In this document: in pieces, positions 23,912 to 30,831 of the stretch | Layout of the letters: the number at the start of each line of letters is the position of its first letter | Numbering within the stretch: the stretch's first letter is position 1 | Origin: CAZSMK01 sp964608095 | Lineage (GTDB): Bacteria > Sumerlaeota > Sumerlaeia > MWCT01 > JAGHBZ01 | DNA length: 30,831 bases | Reading direction: 5' to 3' | Assembly (NCBI GenBank): GCA_964608095.1 | Contig: CAZSMK010000032.1 | Coordinates: 1 to 30,831, forward strand | Notes under the pieces: model-generated | The model's input: the letters and a program-made list of their open reading frames with translations, nothing else | Databases searched by the model: none | Told to the model about the DNA's origin: nothing | Made by a program: the position numbers and the translations under genes

Positions 23912-26900
23912 TTGAGCATGACGAATGAGAAAAAAGTAAGCGGAGCCGTAGCCGTTCTCGGAGCGGGAATTGCCGGAATCCAATCGGCTCTTGACCTTGC
24001 GTCGGCGGGATTCAAGGTCTACCTTATCGAGGAAAGTCAGAGTATCGGCGGCGCGATGCCCAAACTCGATAAGACCTTTCCCACCAACGATTGCTCGATG
24101 TGTATCCTTGCACCCAAGCTGGTGGATACGGGCAGGCATCCCAACATCCGGATATTGTGCAATTCCGAGATTTCAGGCATCGAGGGGGAGTGCGGTGATT
24201 TCTCTCTCGAGATTACGACCCACTCCACCGGTGTCGATCCCGATAAATGTAACGGTTGCGGCGAATGCGTTCAGTATTGTCCCGTAAGCATACTCTCGGA
24301 ATTCGACGAACGCGTCGGTCGCGCGAAGGCGATTGACCGTCCGTTTCCCCAGGCAATACCCAATGTCTTCGGGATAAAGAAGACGGGGATAGCGCCGTGC
24401 CGCCTGGGGTGTCCCGCCGAGGCAAACGTCCAGGGCTACCTTGCCCTTGCCGCCGCGGAACGTTGGGCTGAATCTCTCGAACTTATCAAACAGCGTATCC
24501 CGTTTCCCGGCACGCTCGGCAGAATCTGCCATCATCCCTGCGAGACCAAATGTAACCGCTCGGACATCGAGCAGCCCGTTGCCATTCGCGATATAAAGCG
24601 CTTTGTGGCTGACTGGGTATACGACCATCCGGAACTCGAAGAAGCCTATCAAAACCTCAAGGCAGAGCGCAGAAGGAAAAACGAAGAGGAAGGCGCTGAG
24701 TACCGCGATCCTTTTGCGGTTGATGTATCGCGAGGCAAGGGAAAAAAGGTTGCCGTTATCGGCGCGGGACCCGCGGGTCTAACCGCAGCAGGCGATCTAA
24801 CAAAACTGGGCTATAGCGTTGAGATATTCGAGGCGGAGGAATCGAGCGGCGGCATGATGAAATGGGTAATTCCCGAGTTCCGGCTCAACAAGGAATACCT
24901 CGACAGGGAGCTCCGCACTCATATTGAAGAACACAACCTGACCATACATTATGGTAAGGTCTTCGGGAAAGATATCACGCTTTCCAGTCTTCGCGAGCAA
25001 GGATTCGAGGCGTTTTTCATCGCCATCGGGGCACAACAGAGTAAGGGAATGCCCATCGAGGGATCGGAGCTCGAGGGCGTGGTAGCCGGTCTTGATTTCA
25101 TCAGAAAGGTCAACAAAAAGGAATTCAAACCCGATTCACTCAAGGATAAACATGTCGTTGTGCTTGGAGGCGGCAACGTCGCCATGGATGCCGCGCGTAT
25201 GGCGCTCCGGCTCGGTGCAAAGGTCACTATCGTCTATCGTCGTTCACGGAAGGAGATGCCCGCGACCGACGAGGAAATCGAGATGGCACAGGAAGAGGGT
25301 ATCGAGTTTATGATGCTGACCAATCCTGTGAAATTCTCGGGTGACCGTAAACTTACCTCGATGCAGTGTGTGAAAATGCAACTCGGCGAACCGGATGAAT
25401 CCGGGAGACGTCGTCCCGTGCCTATAGAAGGCTCTGAATTCGACCTGCCGTGCGATATGGCTCTTCCCGCCATCGGGCAGGATGTTGATACGAAACCGCT
25501 GGAAAAGGAATCACTTGAACTCGAATGGAACCTCTTGAAATGCAACCCCTTGAGCCTCGAGACTTCGCAACCGGGCGTTTTTGCCGGCGGCGACGTGGTC
25601 AGCGGTCCTGCATCCGTGGTCGAGGCAATAATGGCAGGGCATGAAGCCGCGGTCTCTATTGATCGCTACCTCCACAAAGCGGACCTCCGCACCGGCAGGG
25701 AGGAAAAACCAGAGACCGTGAAGACGCCTCAGCGCGAACGCTGGCAGGTAGCACCGCGCGCCGAAAGCCCGAAGGTGCCGGTGAAGGAACGGCGCTGGAA
25801 TTTCAACGAGGTAGAGCAGACGCTTTCCTACGAGGACGCGGTCCATGAAGCCGGCAGGTGTATGCAGTGCGGGGTCTGTTGCGAGTGCATGCAGTGTGTT
25901 GCCGCGTGCGGGCGCAATGCCATCGACCACGTAATGGTTGACCGAAAACAGACCATCAGGGTCGGCGGCGTTATCGTTTCGCCCGGCTACGAAAAATTCA
26001 TTCCCGAGGACACCGGAAGTTTCGGATTCGACCTCTACCCCAACGTAGTGACCAGTCTTCAGTTCGAACGAATGCTTTCTGCTTCAGGACCCACGATGGG
26101 TCACCTCGAGCGCCCGTCCGACGGCGCGAAACCGAACAAGATTGCGTGGCTCCAGTGCGTGGGGTCGCGCGATCAGAGCTGCGGTCGTCCATGGTGTTCC
26201 TCGGTTTGCTGCATGTACGCGACCAAGGAGGCGGTCATTGCGCGTGAACATCAACCCGGCATCGAGACTCACATCTATTATATGGATATTCGTTCGTTCG
26301 GAAAGAATTTCGAACAATATATCGACCGCGCACGTGATGAATACGGCGTGGTCTTCAGGCAATCCCGCGTGCCCCGGGTAGAACAGGACCCCGTCACAAA
26401 GAACCTGAGGGTACGGTATATAGCCGGAGACGGCTCTGTAGCTTACGAGGAATACGACATGGTAGTTCTCTCGGTGGGAATGCAGCCATGCGAAAAACTC
26501 CCTTCTCTTGCGAAATTGCTCGACCTACAGATGAACGGGTATGGATTTATCCAGACTCCGCCGTATGAGAGTTGTCACACGACACGTGAGGGCATTTTTG
26601 TTGCAGGCGCTGCGGCTGAACCGAAGGATATTCCTGAATCCGTGACCCAGGCATCGAGTGCAGCGGCTGAAGTCGCCATACGCCTCGCATCGGCTCGGGG
26701 AACCGAAGTAACCGTCAAGACCTATCCCGAGGAGAGAGACGTCTCAGGCGAATTGCCCCGTGTAGGCGTTTTTGTCTGCCATTGCGGTACCAATATAGGT
26801 AGTGTGGTCGATGTCCCCTCGGTCGTAGACCAGGTTCGAAACCTTCCGGGAGTAGTATACGCAGTCGACAACCTTTTTACCTGTTCCCAGGATACGCAGG

Positions 26901-28447
26901 AACTCATGAAACAGGCAATAAAAGAACACCACCTTAACCGTGTGGTGGTAGCCTCCTGCACACCGCGCACCCATGAATCGCTCTTTCAGGATACCATTCG
27001 CGAGGCGGGGCTTAACCCCTACCTCTTGCAGATGGCAAATATCCGCGACCAGTGTTCCTGGGTTCACCGGGATATGCCGGAGATGGCAACTCGCAAAGCA
27101 GTTGAACTTGTCCGGATGACGATCGAGAAAACCCTCCGACTGTTTCCCGTTCAGCGTATCGAGATACCATTAGTACAGAAAGCGCTCGTTATCGGTGGGG
27201 GTATTGCGGGAATGAGTGCAGCACTTGCTATAGCCGACCAGGGTTTCGAGGTCTTTTTAGTGGAAAAGGAGTCTGAACTTGGCGGATACCTTCGCAATAT
27301 AAAGTTCGGCATGAACGGCGAAGAACCAGCCAAACTCCTCGAAAAAACCATCAATCGTGTTAACGATGCCGACCATATTCGCGTATTTCTGAACTCGACC
27401 GTCGAAGATGTCGGCGGGTATGTGGGCAACTTCACAAGCAAAATCGCCACACCCGGGGGCTCCGAAGAGATTCAGCACGGAGTTGTTATTGTGGCAACCG
27501 GTGCAAAACCTTACCAACCATCGGAATATTGTTACGGTACGAATGAGCATGTCATGACCCAGATAGAGCTCGAGGCAGCGCTGTCCGAAAAGGGGGGATT
27601 GCAAGATTTGTGGGACGAGGTTGTCATGATACAATGTGTGGGTTCACGCGATGATAATCATCCCTATTGCAGCCGTGTCTGCTGTAGCCAGGCTATAAAA
27701 AATGCCCTGGCTCTCAAAGAACGTATGCCGAACACACGGATATACATTCTCTACCGCGATATCAGAACCTATGGATTCAAGGAGGATTTTCTCTACCGTG
27801 CGGCGCGTGATAAGGGCATACTCTTTTTCAGGTTCGAGAAAGAAGAGCCTCCGGAAGTCGAGGAGAGAGACGGTACGCTCGAGATACGTATCCGTGATCA
27901 GGTTCTGAACCGGCAGATCATATTTCATCCCGACCGTTTAGTTCTTGCCGCCGGTATAGAAGCGGGGGATAACGACGTAATTGCGCGCCTGCTCAAATTG
28001 CCGCTGAATTCCGACGGTTTTTTTGTGGAAGCGCATGCAAAGTTGCGACCGGTTGATTTTGCAAGCGATGGCATGTACCTCTGCGGTACGGCGCATTCGC
28101 CACGCTTTGTAAGCGAGTCCATAACCCAGGCGCGTGCCGCAGCGTCGCGAGCATCCGAGGTGCTCTCGAAAACCACGCTCCAGACGAAAGGGATAACCGT
28201 AACCGTGAATCCACGTAAATGCGTCGGGTGCGAGATTTGCGTTGACGCCTGCGCATACGACGCACGCACCTTCGATCCCCAGAAAGGTTACGTCACGGTC
28301 AATGAAGTGCTCTGCCAGGGCTGTGGCGCATGTGCCGCCGCTTGTCCAAACGGTGCCACTCAACAGAACATGTTCACACAAACACAGATTTTCAGCATGA
28401 TAGATGCGCTCTTTAGCGGGAAAGAAGCCGTTACCAAAACCAAATAA
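23912..28447 (+). CDS. Giant HdrA-[NfnB/GltD]-HdrA fusion flavoprotein
   Basis: This encodes 1511 residues from TTG, with AAGGAA 9 bases upstream; an ATG six bases later is the alternative. Part 1 is an HdrA lacking the N-terminal domain: FAD site VAVLGAGIAGIQ (about 13) and ferredoxin C113-C123. Where hdrA has its second central cluster, an NfnB/GltD-like module of about 430 residues is inserted: C163, C167, C206, C210, C214, FAD site VAVIGAGPAGL (about 280), NADPH site VVVLGGGNVAMDAAR (about 413) and LGEPDESGRRRPVPIEGSEF. HdrA resumes with a seven-cysteine cluster (C650-C666). Part 2 (from about 950) is a second HdrA with an N-terminal CHCG domain, FAD site at about 1090 and C-terminal ferredoxin C1437-C1478, but no central ferredoxin. 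It resembles the large HdrL-type proteins of sulfate reducers. Inferred role: linking NAD(P)H to ferredoxin and HdrBC. Confidence 0.88.
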   Translation: MSMTNEKKVSGAVAVLGAGIAGIQSALDLASAGFKVYLIEESQSIGGAMPKLDKTFPTNDCSMCILAPKLVDTGRHPNIRILCNSEISGIEGECGDFSLEITTHSTGVDPDKCNGCGECVQYCPVSILSEFDERVGRAKAIDRPFPQAIPNVFGIKKTGIAPCRLGCPAEANVQGYLALAAAERWAESLELIKQRIPFPGTLGRICHHPCETKCNRSDIEQPVAIRDIKRFVADWVYDHPELEEAYQNLKAERRRKNEEEGAEYRDPFAVDVSRGKGKKVAVIGAGPAGLTAAGDLTKLGYSVEIFEAEESSGGMMKWVIPEFRLNKEYLDRELRTHIEEHNLTIHYGKVFGKDITLSSLREQGFEAFFIAIGAQQSKGMPIEGSELEGVVAGLDFIRKVNKKEFKPDSLKDKHVVVLGGGNVAMDAARMALRLGAKVTIVYRRSRKEMPATDEEIEMAQEEGIEFMMLTNPVKFSGDRKLTSMQCVKMQLGEPDESGRRRPVPIEGSEFDLPCDMALPAIGQDVDTKPLEKESLELEWNLLKCNPLSLETSQPGVFAGGDVVSGPASVVEAIMAGHEAAVSIDRYLHKADLRTGREEKPETVKTPQRERWQVAPRAESPKVPVKERRWNFNEVEQTLSYEDAVHEAGRCMQCGVCCECMQCVAACGRNAIDHVMVDRKQTIRVGGVIVSPGYEKFIPEDTGSFGFDLYPNVVTSLQFERMLSASGPTMGHLERPSDGAKPNKIAWLQCVGSRDQSCGRPWCSSVCCMYATKEAVIAREHQPGIETHIYYMDIRSFGKNFEQYIDRARDEYGVVFRQSRVPRVEQDPVTKNLRVRYIAGDGSVAYEEYDMVVLSVGMQPCEKLPSLAKLLDLQMNGYGFIQTPPYESCHTTREGIFVAGAAAEPKDIPESVTQASSAAAEVAIRLASARGTEVTVKTYPEERDVSGELPRVGVFVCHCGTNIGSVVDVPSVVDQVRNLPGVVYAVDNLFTCSQDTQELMKQAIKEHHLNRVVVASCTPRTHESLFQDTIREAGLNPYLLQMANIRDQCSWVHRDMPEMATRKAVELVRMTIEKTLRLFPVQRIEIPLVQKALVIGGGIAGMSAALAIADQGFEVFLVEKESELGGYLRNIKFGMNGEEPAKLLEKTINRVNDADHIRVFLNSTVEDVGGYVGNFTSKIATPGGSEEIQHGVVIVATGAKPYQPSEYCYGTNEHVMTQIELEAALSEKGGLQDLWDEVVMIQCVGSRDDNHPYCSRVCCSQAIKNALALKERMPNTRIYILYRDIRTYGFKEDFLYRAARDKGILFFRFEKEEPPEVEERDGTLEIRIRDQVLNRQIIFHPDRLVLAAGIEAGDNDVIARLLKLPLNSDGFFVEAHAKLRPVDFASDGMYLCGTAHSPRFVSESITQARAAASRASEVLSKTTLQTKGITVTVNPRKCVGCEICVDACAYDARTFDPQKGYVTVNEVLCQGCGACAAACPNGATQQNMFTQTQIFSMIDALFSGKEAVTKTK

Positions 28448-28464
28448 AGGAAACAGAAAAACGT

Positions 28465-28902
28465 ATGGAAGCTAAAACCGACAAAGAATTCGAACCCAGG
28501 GTGGTGGGATTTCTCTGTAACTGGTGTACTTATACAGGAGCGGACCTTGCGGGGACGTCCCGCATACAATACCCGCCGTGTATCAGGATTATCCGCGTGA
28601 TGTGTTCCAGCGCGGTAGACCCCACGTATATCCTGAAAGCGCTCTTTGAAGGCGCGGACGGCGTCTTTATCGGCGGCTGCCATCCCGGCGACTGCCATTA
28701 CCTTACCGGGAATTATAAGGCACGCCGCAAGATAGTTCTCATGCGCTCCATCCTCGATACCCTGGGACTCGAACCGGAACGGCTCTGGTTCAGATGGATA
28801 TCGGCATCCGAGGGACAGAAATTCGCCGATACCATGTCAGAGATTGCGGATGCAATGAAAGAAAAAGGACCCAATCCCATCCTCGAACACTGGGATGTCT
28901 GA
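28465..28902 (+). CDS. mvhD: MvhD-like [2Fe-2S] electron-transfer subunit
   Basis: This 145-residue protein has the conserved MvhD cysteines: GFLCNWCTYTGADLAG (C18, C21), PPCIRIIRVMC (C39, C47), and GGCHPGDCHY (C72, C77), with RMR/Y segments replaced by LTGNYKARRK. In methanogens MvhD connects the [NiFe]-hydrogenase MvhAG, or a formate dehydrogenase, to HdrA. Here it follows the HdrA fusion by 17 bases, with AAAGG upstream of its ATG. Its presence means that a hydrogenase, formate dehydrogenase or the FrhB-like protein next door is expected to feed this complex. Confidence 0.92.
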   Translation: MEAKTDKEFEPRVVGFLCNWCTYTGADLAGTSRIQYPPCIRIIRVMCSSAVDPTYILKALFEGADGVFIGGCHPGDCHYLTGNYKARRKIVLMRSILDTLGLEPERLWFRWISASEGQKFADTMSEIADAMKEKGPNPILEHWDV

Positions 28903-28912
28903 CAAGTATAAT

Positions 28913-28919
28913 AAGGAGG
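28913..28919 (+). promoter_or_regulatory. Shine-Dalgarno deciding the frhB-like start
   Basis: AAGGAGG lies 5 bases before the in-frame GTG at 28925 and inside the frame opened by the ATG at 28895. It argues for GTG as the true start and removes the 8-base overlap with mvhD. Confidence 0.65.
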
Positions 28920-28924
28920 AAGAG

Positions 28925-30046
28925 GTGGCTATACAACTCACTGTCAAAGAGGGAGATATCGGAGGCGCCATCGTAGACTTCATGGCGTCAATGCTCGAAA
29001 GCGGAAGTGTTGCGGCTGTAATGCTTCCCCTGCGAGTATCGTCGGGCGACATGATCTTTCCCGCGCTCGCGTCTGATCCCGCGAAGGTACGCAGCCTCGC
29101 AGACCCTGCTGCTCCTGTTCTTCCCGTATCCACGGCCCAGATGGTATCACGCATGACGCGCGAATCGCCGGTCGACGCTCCTGTAGCGATCCTCATGCGC
29201 AACTGCCAGATTCGCGCCCTTACAGAACTCGTGAAACTCAAACAAATCAACAATGCCAACCTTGTGATTATCGGGATCGATTGTCCGGGAACAGTCTCCA
29301 TAAGGGATTTCCGGAACCTGAGCCGTGACCGCTCGTCATCCGACCTCCTGAAGGGTCTGCTTTCAAGGGACGAGGAGATTACGCCGAAGCTGCGAAACGC
29401 CTGCAGGGCGTGTCGTGAACCGGTACCCACAAACTGCGACTTGACCATCGGTCTTTTCGGGGTTGACGTCTCGAAAGAATGCATTGTTGAAGCCGCAACG
29501 AATACAGGTAAAGAAATCCTCGACACTATGAATCTGACCGATTCCGGTTTAGCCGAGGAACGCAAGAAAGCGGTGGAAGAGGTCAAGGAACGCGCAATCG
29601 CCGCAGATGAAGCCTTTCGTAAAGAGACGGAATCGATTCATGGCATCGAAGAAATCCTGTCCTTCTACGCCAGCTGCATCAACTGCAAGAACTGTCGCAC
29701 CGCCTGTCCCATCTGCTATTGCACCGAGTGTTTCTTCACCTCCGATGCCCTTGCCCGGACAGGTGACGAGATGCTCAAGAAATCCCGTGCACGCGGCGCA
29801 TTCAAGTTGCCCCTGGATACTCTCCTTTTCCATACGGGTCGCATGAACCACATGATACTCTCCTGCGTGGAATGCGGTCTGTGCGAACAGGCGTGTCCGG
29901 TCGATATCGAGCTCATGCGGGTACTCAAACGTGTAGCCCACAACGCACAGGAAAAATTTGGGTATCGCGCCGGTCGATCTCTCGATGAGGAAATACCCTT
30001 GACCGTGTTCCATGAAAAGGAATTCACCGAGGTGGGAGAACACTAA
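28925..30046 (+). CDS. FrhB/FdhB-family iron-sulfur flavoprotein
   Basis: The product has 373 residues from the GTG at 28925. FrhB-family marks are MRNCQIRALTELVKL, IGIDCPGTV and CRACREPVPTNCDLTIGLFG. These are followed by a cysteine cluster, C251, C254, C257, C261, C264, C266, C269, and a ferredoxin motif, C314, C317, C320, C324. FrhB proteins carry FAD and iron-sulfur clusters and in methanogens oxidise or reduce F420; related FdhB subunits pass formate electrons to Hdr. I cannot read the hydride carrier from sequence. Its position between mvhD and a duplicated HdrC suggests an extra electron entry or exit point of the Hdr complex. Some bacterial Hdr clusters have such a gene. Confidence 0.8.
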   Translation: MAIQLTVKEGDIGGAIVDFMASMLESGSVAAVMLPLRVSSGDMIFPALASDPAKVRSLADPAAPVLPVSTAQMVSRMTRESPVDAPVAILMRNCQIRALTELVKLKQINNANLVIIGIDCPGTVSIRDFRNLSRDRSSSDLLKGLLSRDEEITPKLRNACRACREPVPTNCDLTIGLFGVDVSKECIVEAATNTGKEILDTMNLTDSGLAEERKKAVEEVKERAIAADEAFRKETESIHGIEEILSFYASCINCKNCRTACPICYCTECFFTSDALARTGDEMLKKSRARGAFKLPLDTLLFHTGRMNHMILSCVECGLCEQACPVDIELMRVLKRVAHNAQEKFGYRAGRSLDEEIPLTVFHEKEFTEVGEH

Positions 30047-30065
30047 ATCTGAAACGAGAAATAAG

Positions 30066-30831
30066 ATGACTAAAGACACAACACCAATAGATAGTCGGGA
30101 ACTGGATCCCAATTTCAAGTTTGAAATCGCTGCGGAGGAGGGCGGTGAGGGCATCCTGCACTGTTTTGCCTGCGGCTCGTGCACCATCAGGTGTCCCGAG
30201 CAGGAAGTGAACCCCGAGTACAATCCACGGGAGATAATACACAAAGCCCTGCTCGGGTTAAAAGACGAGGTCTTCAGGAGTGAGTTCGTGTGGATTTGCT
30301 CATCCCACTACCTGTGCCTCTCGCGATGTCCGCAGGACGTGAACATCAAGGCGGTGATGAATGCGGTGCGCAATTGCCGCATCAAGGACGAAACACTCAA
30401 TAGAGATGCCGGTATAGAGTTAGCGTCTGAGGCAATAGAAACGGTGGATACGGCGCTCAAGCATCGTATTGTTGCGCAGGTATGTGGTGCCGATCTTTTC
30501 CACTGCTTTGCATGTGGGGCATGTACGGCGAATTGTCCCGAACGCGTTCTGGACGACGAGTATTCCCCGCGGCGCGTAATCCGCCAGATACTTCTCGGCC
30601 TCAAAAACGATGTATATGCGAATAAGTTTATTGATATATGTTCTACCCATTTCAGGTGCCTTAACGAATGTCCGCAGAAGGTCGAGATACCGAAACTGAT
30701 GACGGCAATTCGGCGTCTTGCCGAACGCGCGGGCTACACACGCGAAGGACGTAAAATCGTGAAGGCGCCGGAAGACGAAAAAGAACGGCGTAAAAAACTC
30801 AAGAAGGGGCAGGTCGCTCGTGTCTTTGTTA
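30066..30831 (+). CDS. Tandem-duplicated HdrC-like protein, Cys-to-His in two clusters (partial)
   Basis: The frame is open at the right edge; 255 codons are visible. Two HdrC-like repeats about 114 residues apart each contain a canonical CxxCxxCxxxCP site (C33, C36, C39, C43; C147, C150, C153, C157). Exactly 45 residues later in each comes a second site in which His replaces the second Cys: C78-x2-H81-x2-C84-x3-C88-P and C192-x2-H195-x2-C198-x3-C202-P. HdrC family text surrounds them (NPREIIHKALLGLKDEVF; SPRRVIRQILLGLKNDVY). It follows the FrhB-like gene by 19 bases. It should form an electron wire with up to four [4Fe-4S] clusters, two of them possibly with a histidine ligand. The C-terminus is not seen. 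Confidence 0.85.
   Translation, partial: MTKDTTPIDSRELDPNFKFEIAAEEGGEGILHCFACGSCTIRCPEQEVNPEYNPREIIHKALLGLKDEVFRSEFVWICSSHYLCLSRCPQDVNIKAVMNAVRNCRIKDETLNRDAGIELASEAIETVDTALKHRIVAQVCGADLFHCFACGACTANCPERVLDDEYSPRRVIRQILLGLKNDVYANKFIDICSTHFRCLNECPQKVEIPKLMTAIRRLAERAGYTREGRKIVKAPEDEKERRKKLKKGQVARVFV

Noticed and set aside
26830..26845. GGTTCGAAACC, resembling a tRNA T-loop
   Set aside because: It lies inside the coding sequence of the giant HdrA fusion, with no acceptor or anticodon stems around it; no tRNA gene was found in the window.
28837..29586. Leftward 249-codon ORF antisense to the FrhB-like gene
   Set aside because: It is Ser/Arg-rich shadow text with no motifs, opposite a clear iron-sulfur protein.

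Overview
The window reads as a piece of chromosome from an uncultured, strictly anaerobic, diderm bacterium. The evidence is a lipoprotein with a lipobox, type II/IV pilin-like proteins, a dense set of iron-sulfur and flavin redox enzymes, and no oxygen-dependent enzyme. The pseudopilin with a C-terminal YDPTNGTVSWGDI segment is, from memory, a style seen in several uncultured candidate phyla, but I cannot name the phylum. There are no rRNA or tRNA genes and no CRISPR array.

Layout. (1) 1-3333 is an AT-rich accessory stretch: a frameshifted Rhs-repeat C-terminal remnant, a membrane-anchored helical protein, a questionable small ORF, a pseudopilin-like protein that has lost the prepilin motif, and a small polytopic membrane protein. 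(2) 3397-10751 is mostly chromosomal housekeeping. A leftward pair encodes a metallophosphoesterase and an orphan sensor histidine kinase. A rightward gene encodes a secreted C25 (gingipain-like) cysteine peptidase. It converges on a leftward GspG-like pseudopilin. A leftward pair encodes a dipeptide-epimerase-like enolase-superfamily enzyme and pseudouridine-5'-phosphate glycosidase (psuG). (3) 10925-13196 encodes an NfnA/NfnB-like (sulfide-dehydrogenase-like) pair, a soluble transhydrogenase that can bifurcate electrons between NADH, NADPH and ferredoxin. (4) 13267-20207 is mixed: a small membrane-anchored protein, an MscS channel, a methyltransferase, a PduS/RnfC-like iron-sulfur flavoprotein, a dolichyl-phosphate-glucose-synthase-like glycosyltransferase, a beta-helix remnant, a TPR lipoprotein and a hydrogenase maturation protease.

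(5) 20356-30831 is the most striking part. A consensus sigma-70 promoter (TTGACA-17-TATAAT) lies upstream of a rightward operon: hdrC, hdrB, hdrA, a 1511-residue fusion (HdrA carrying a nested NfnB/GltD-like NADPH:flavin module, followed by a second HdrA), mvhD, an FrhB/FdhB-family iron-sulfur flavoprotein, and a tandem-duplicated HdrC-like protein that runs off the end. In both repeats of the last protein, the second Cys of the second [4Fe-4S] motif is His. Together these predict a large soluble flavin-based electron-bifurcating or confurcating complex. It would link a pyridine nucleotide, ferredoxin, a hydrogenase or formate dehydrogenase (probably encoded beyond the window), and an unknown disulfide or other acceptor at HdrB. 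The NfnAB pair and the PduS/RnfC-like protein fit the same redox-balancing lifestyle.
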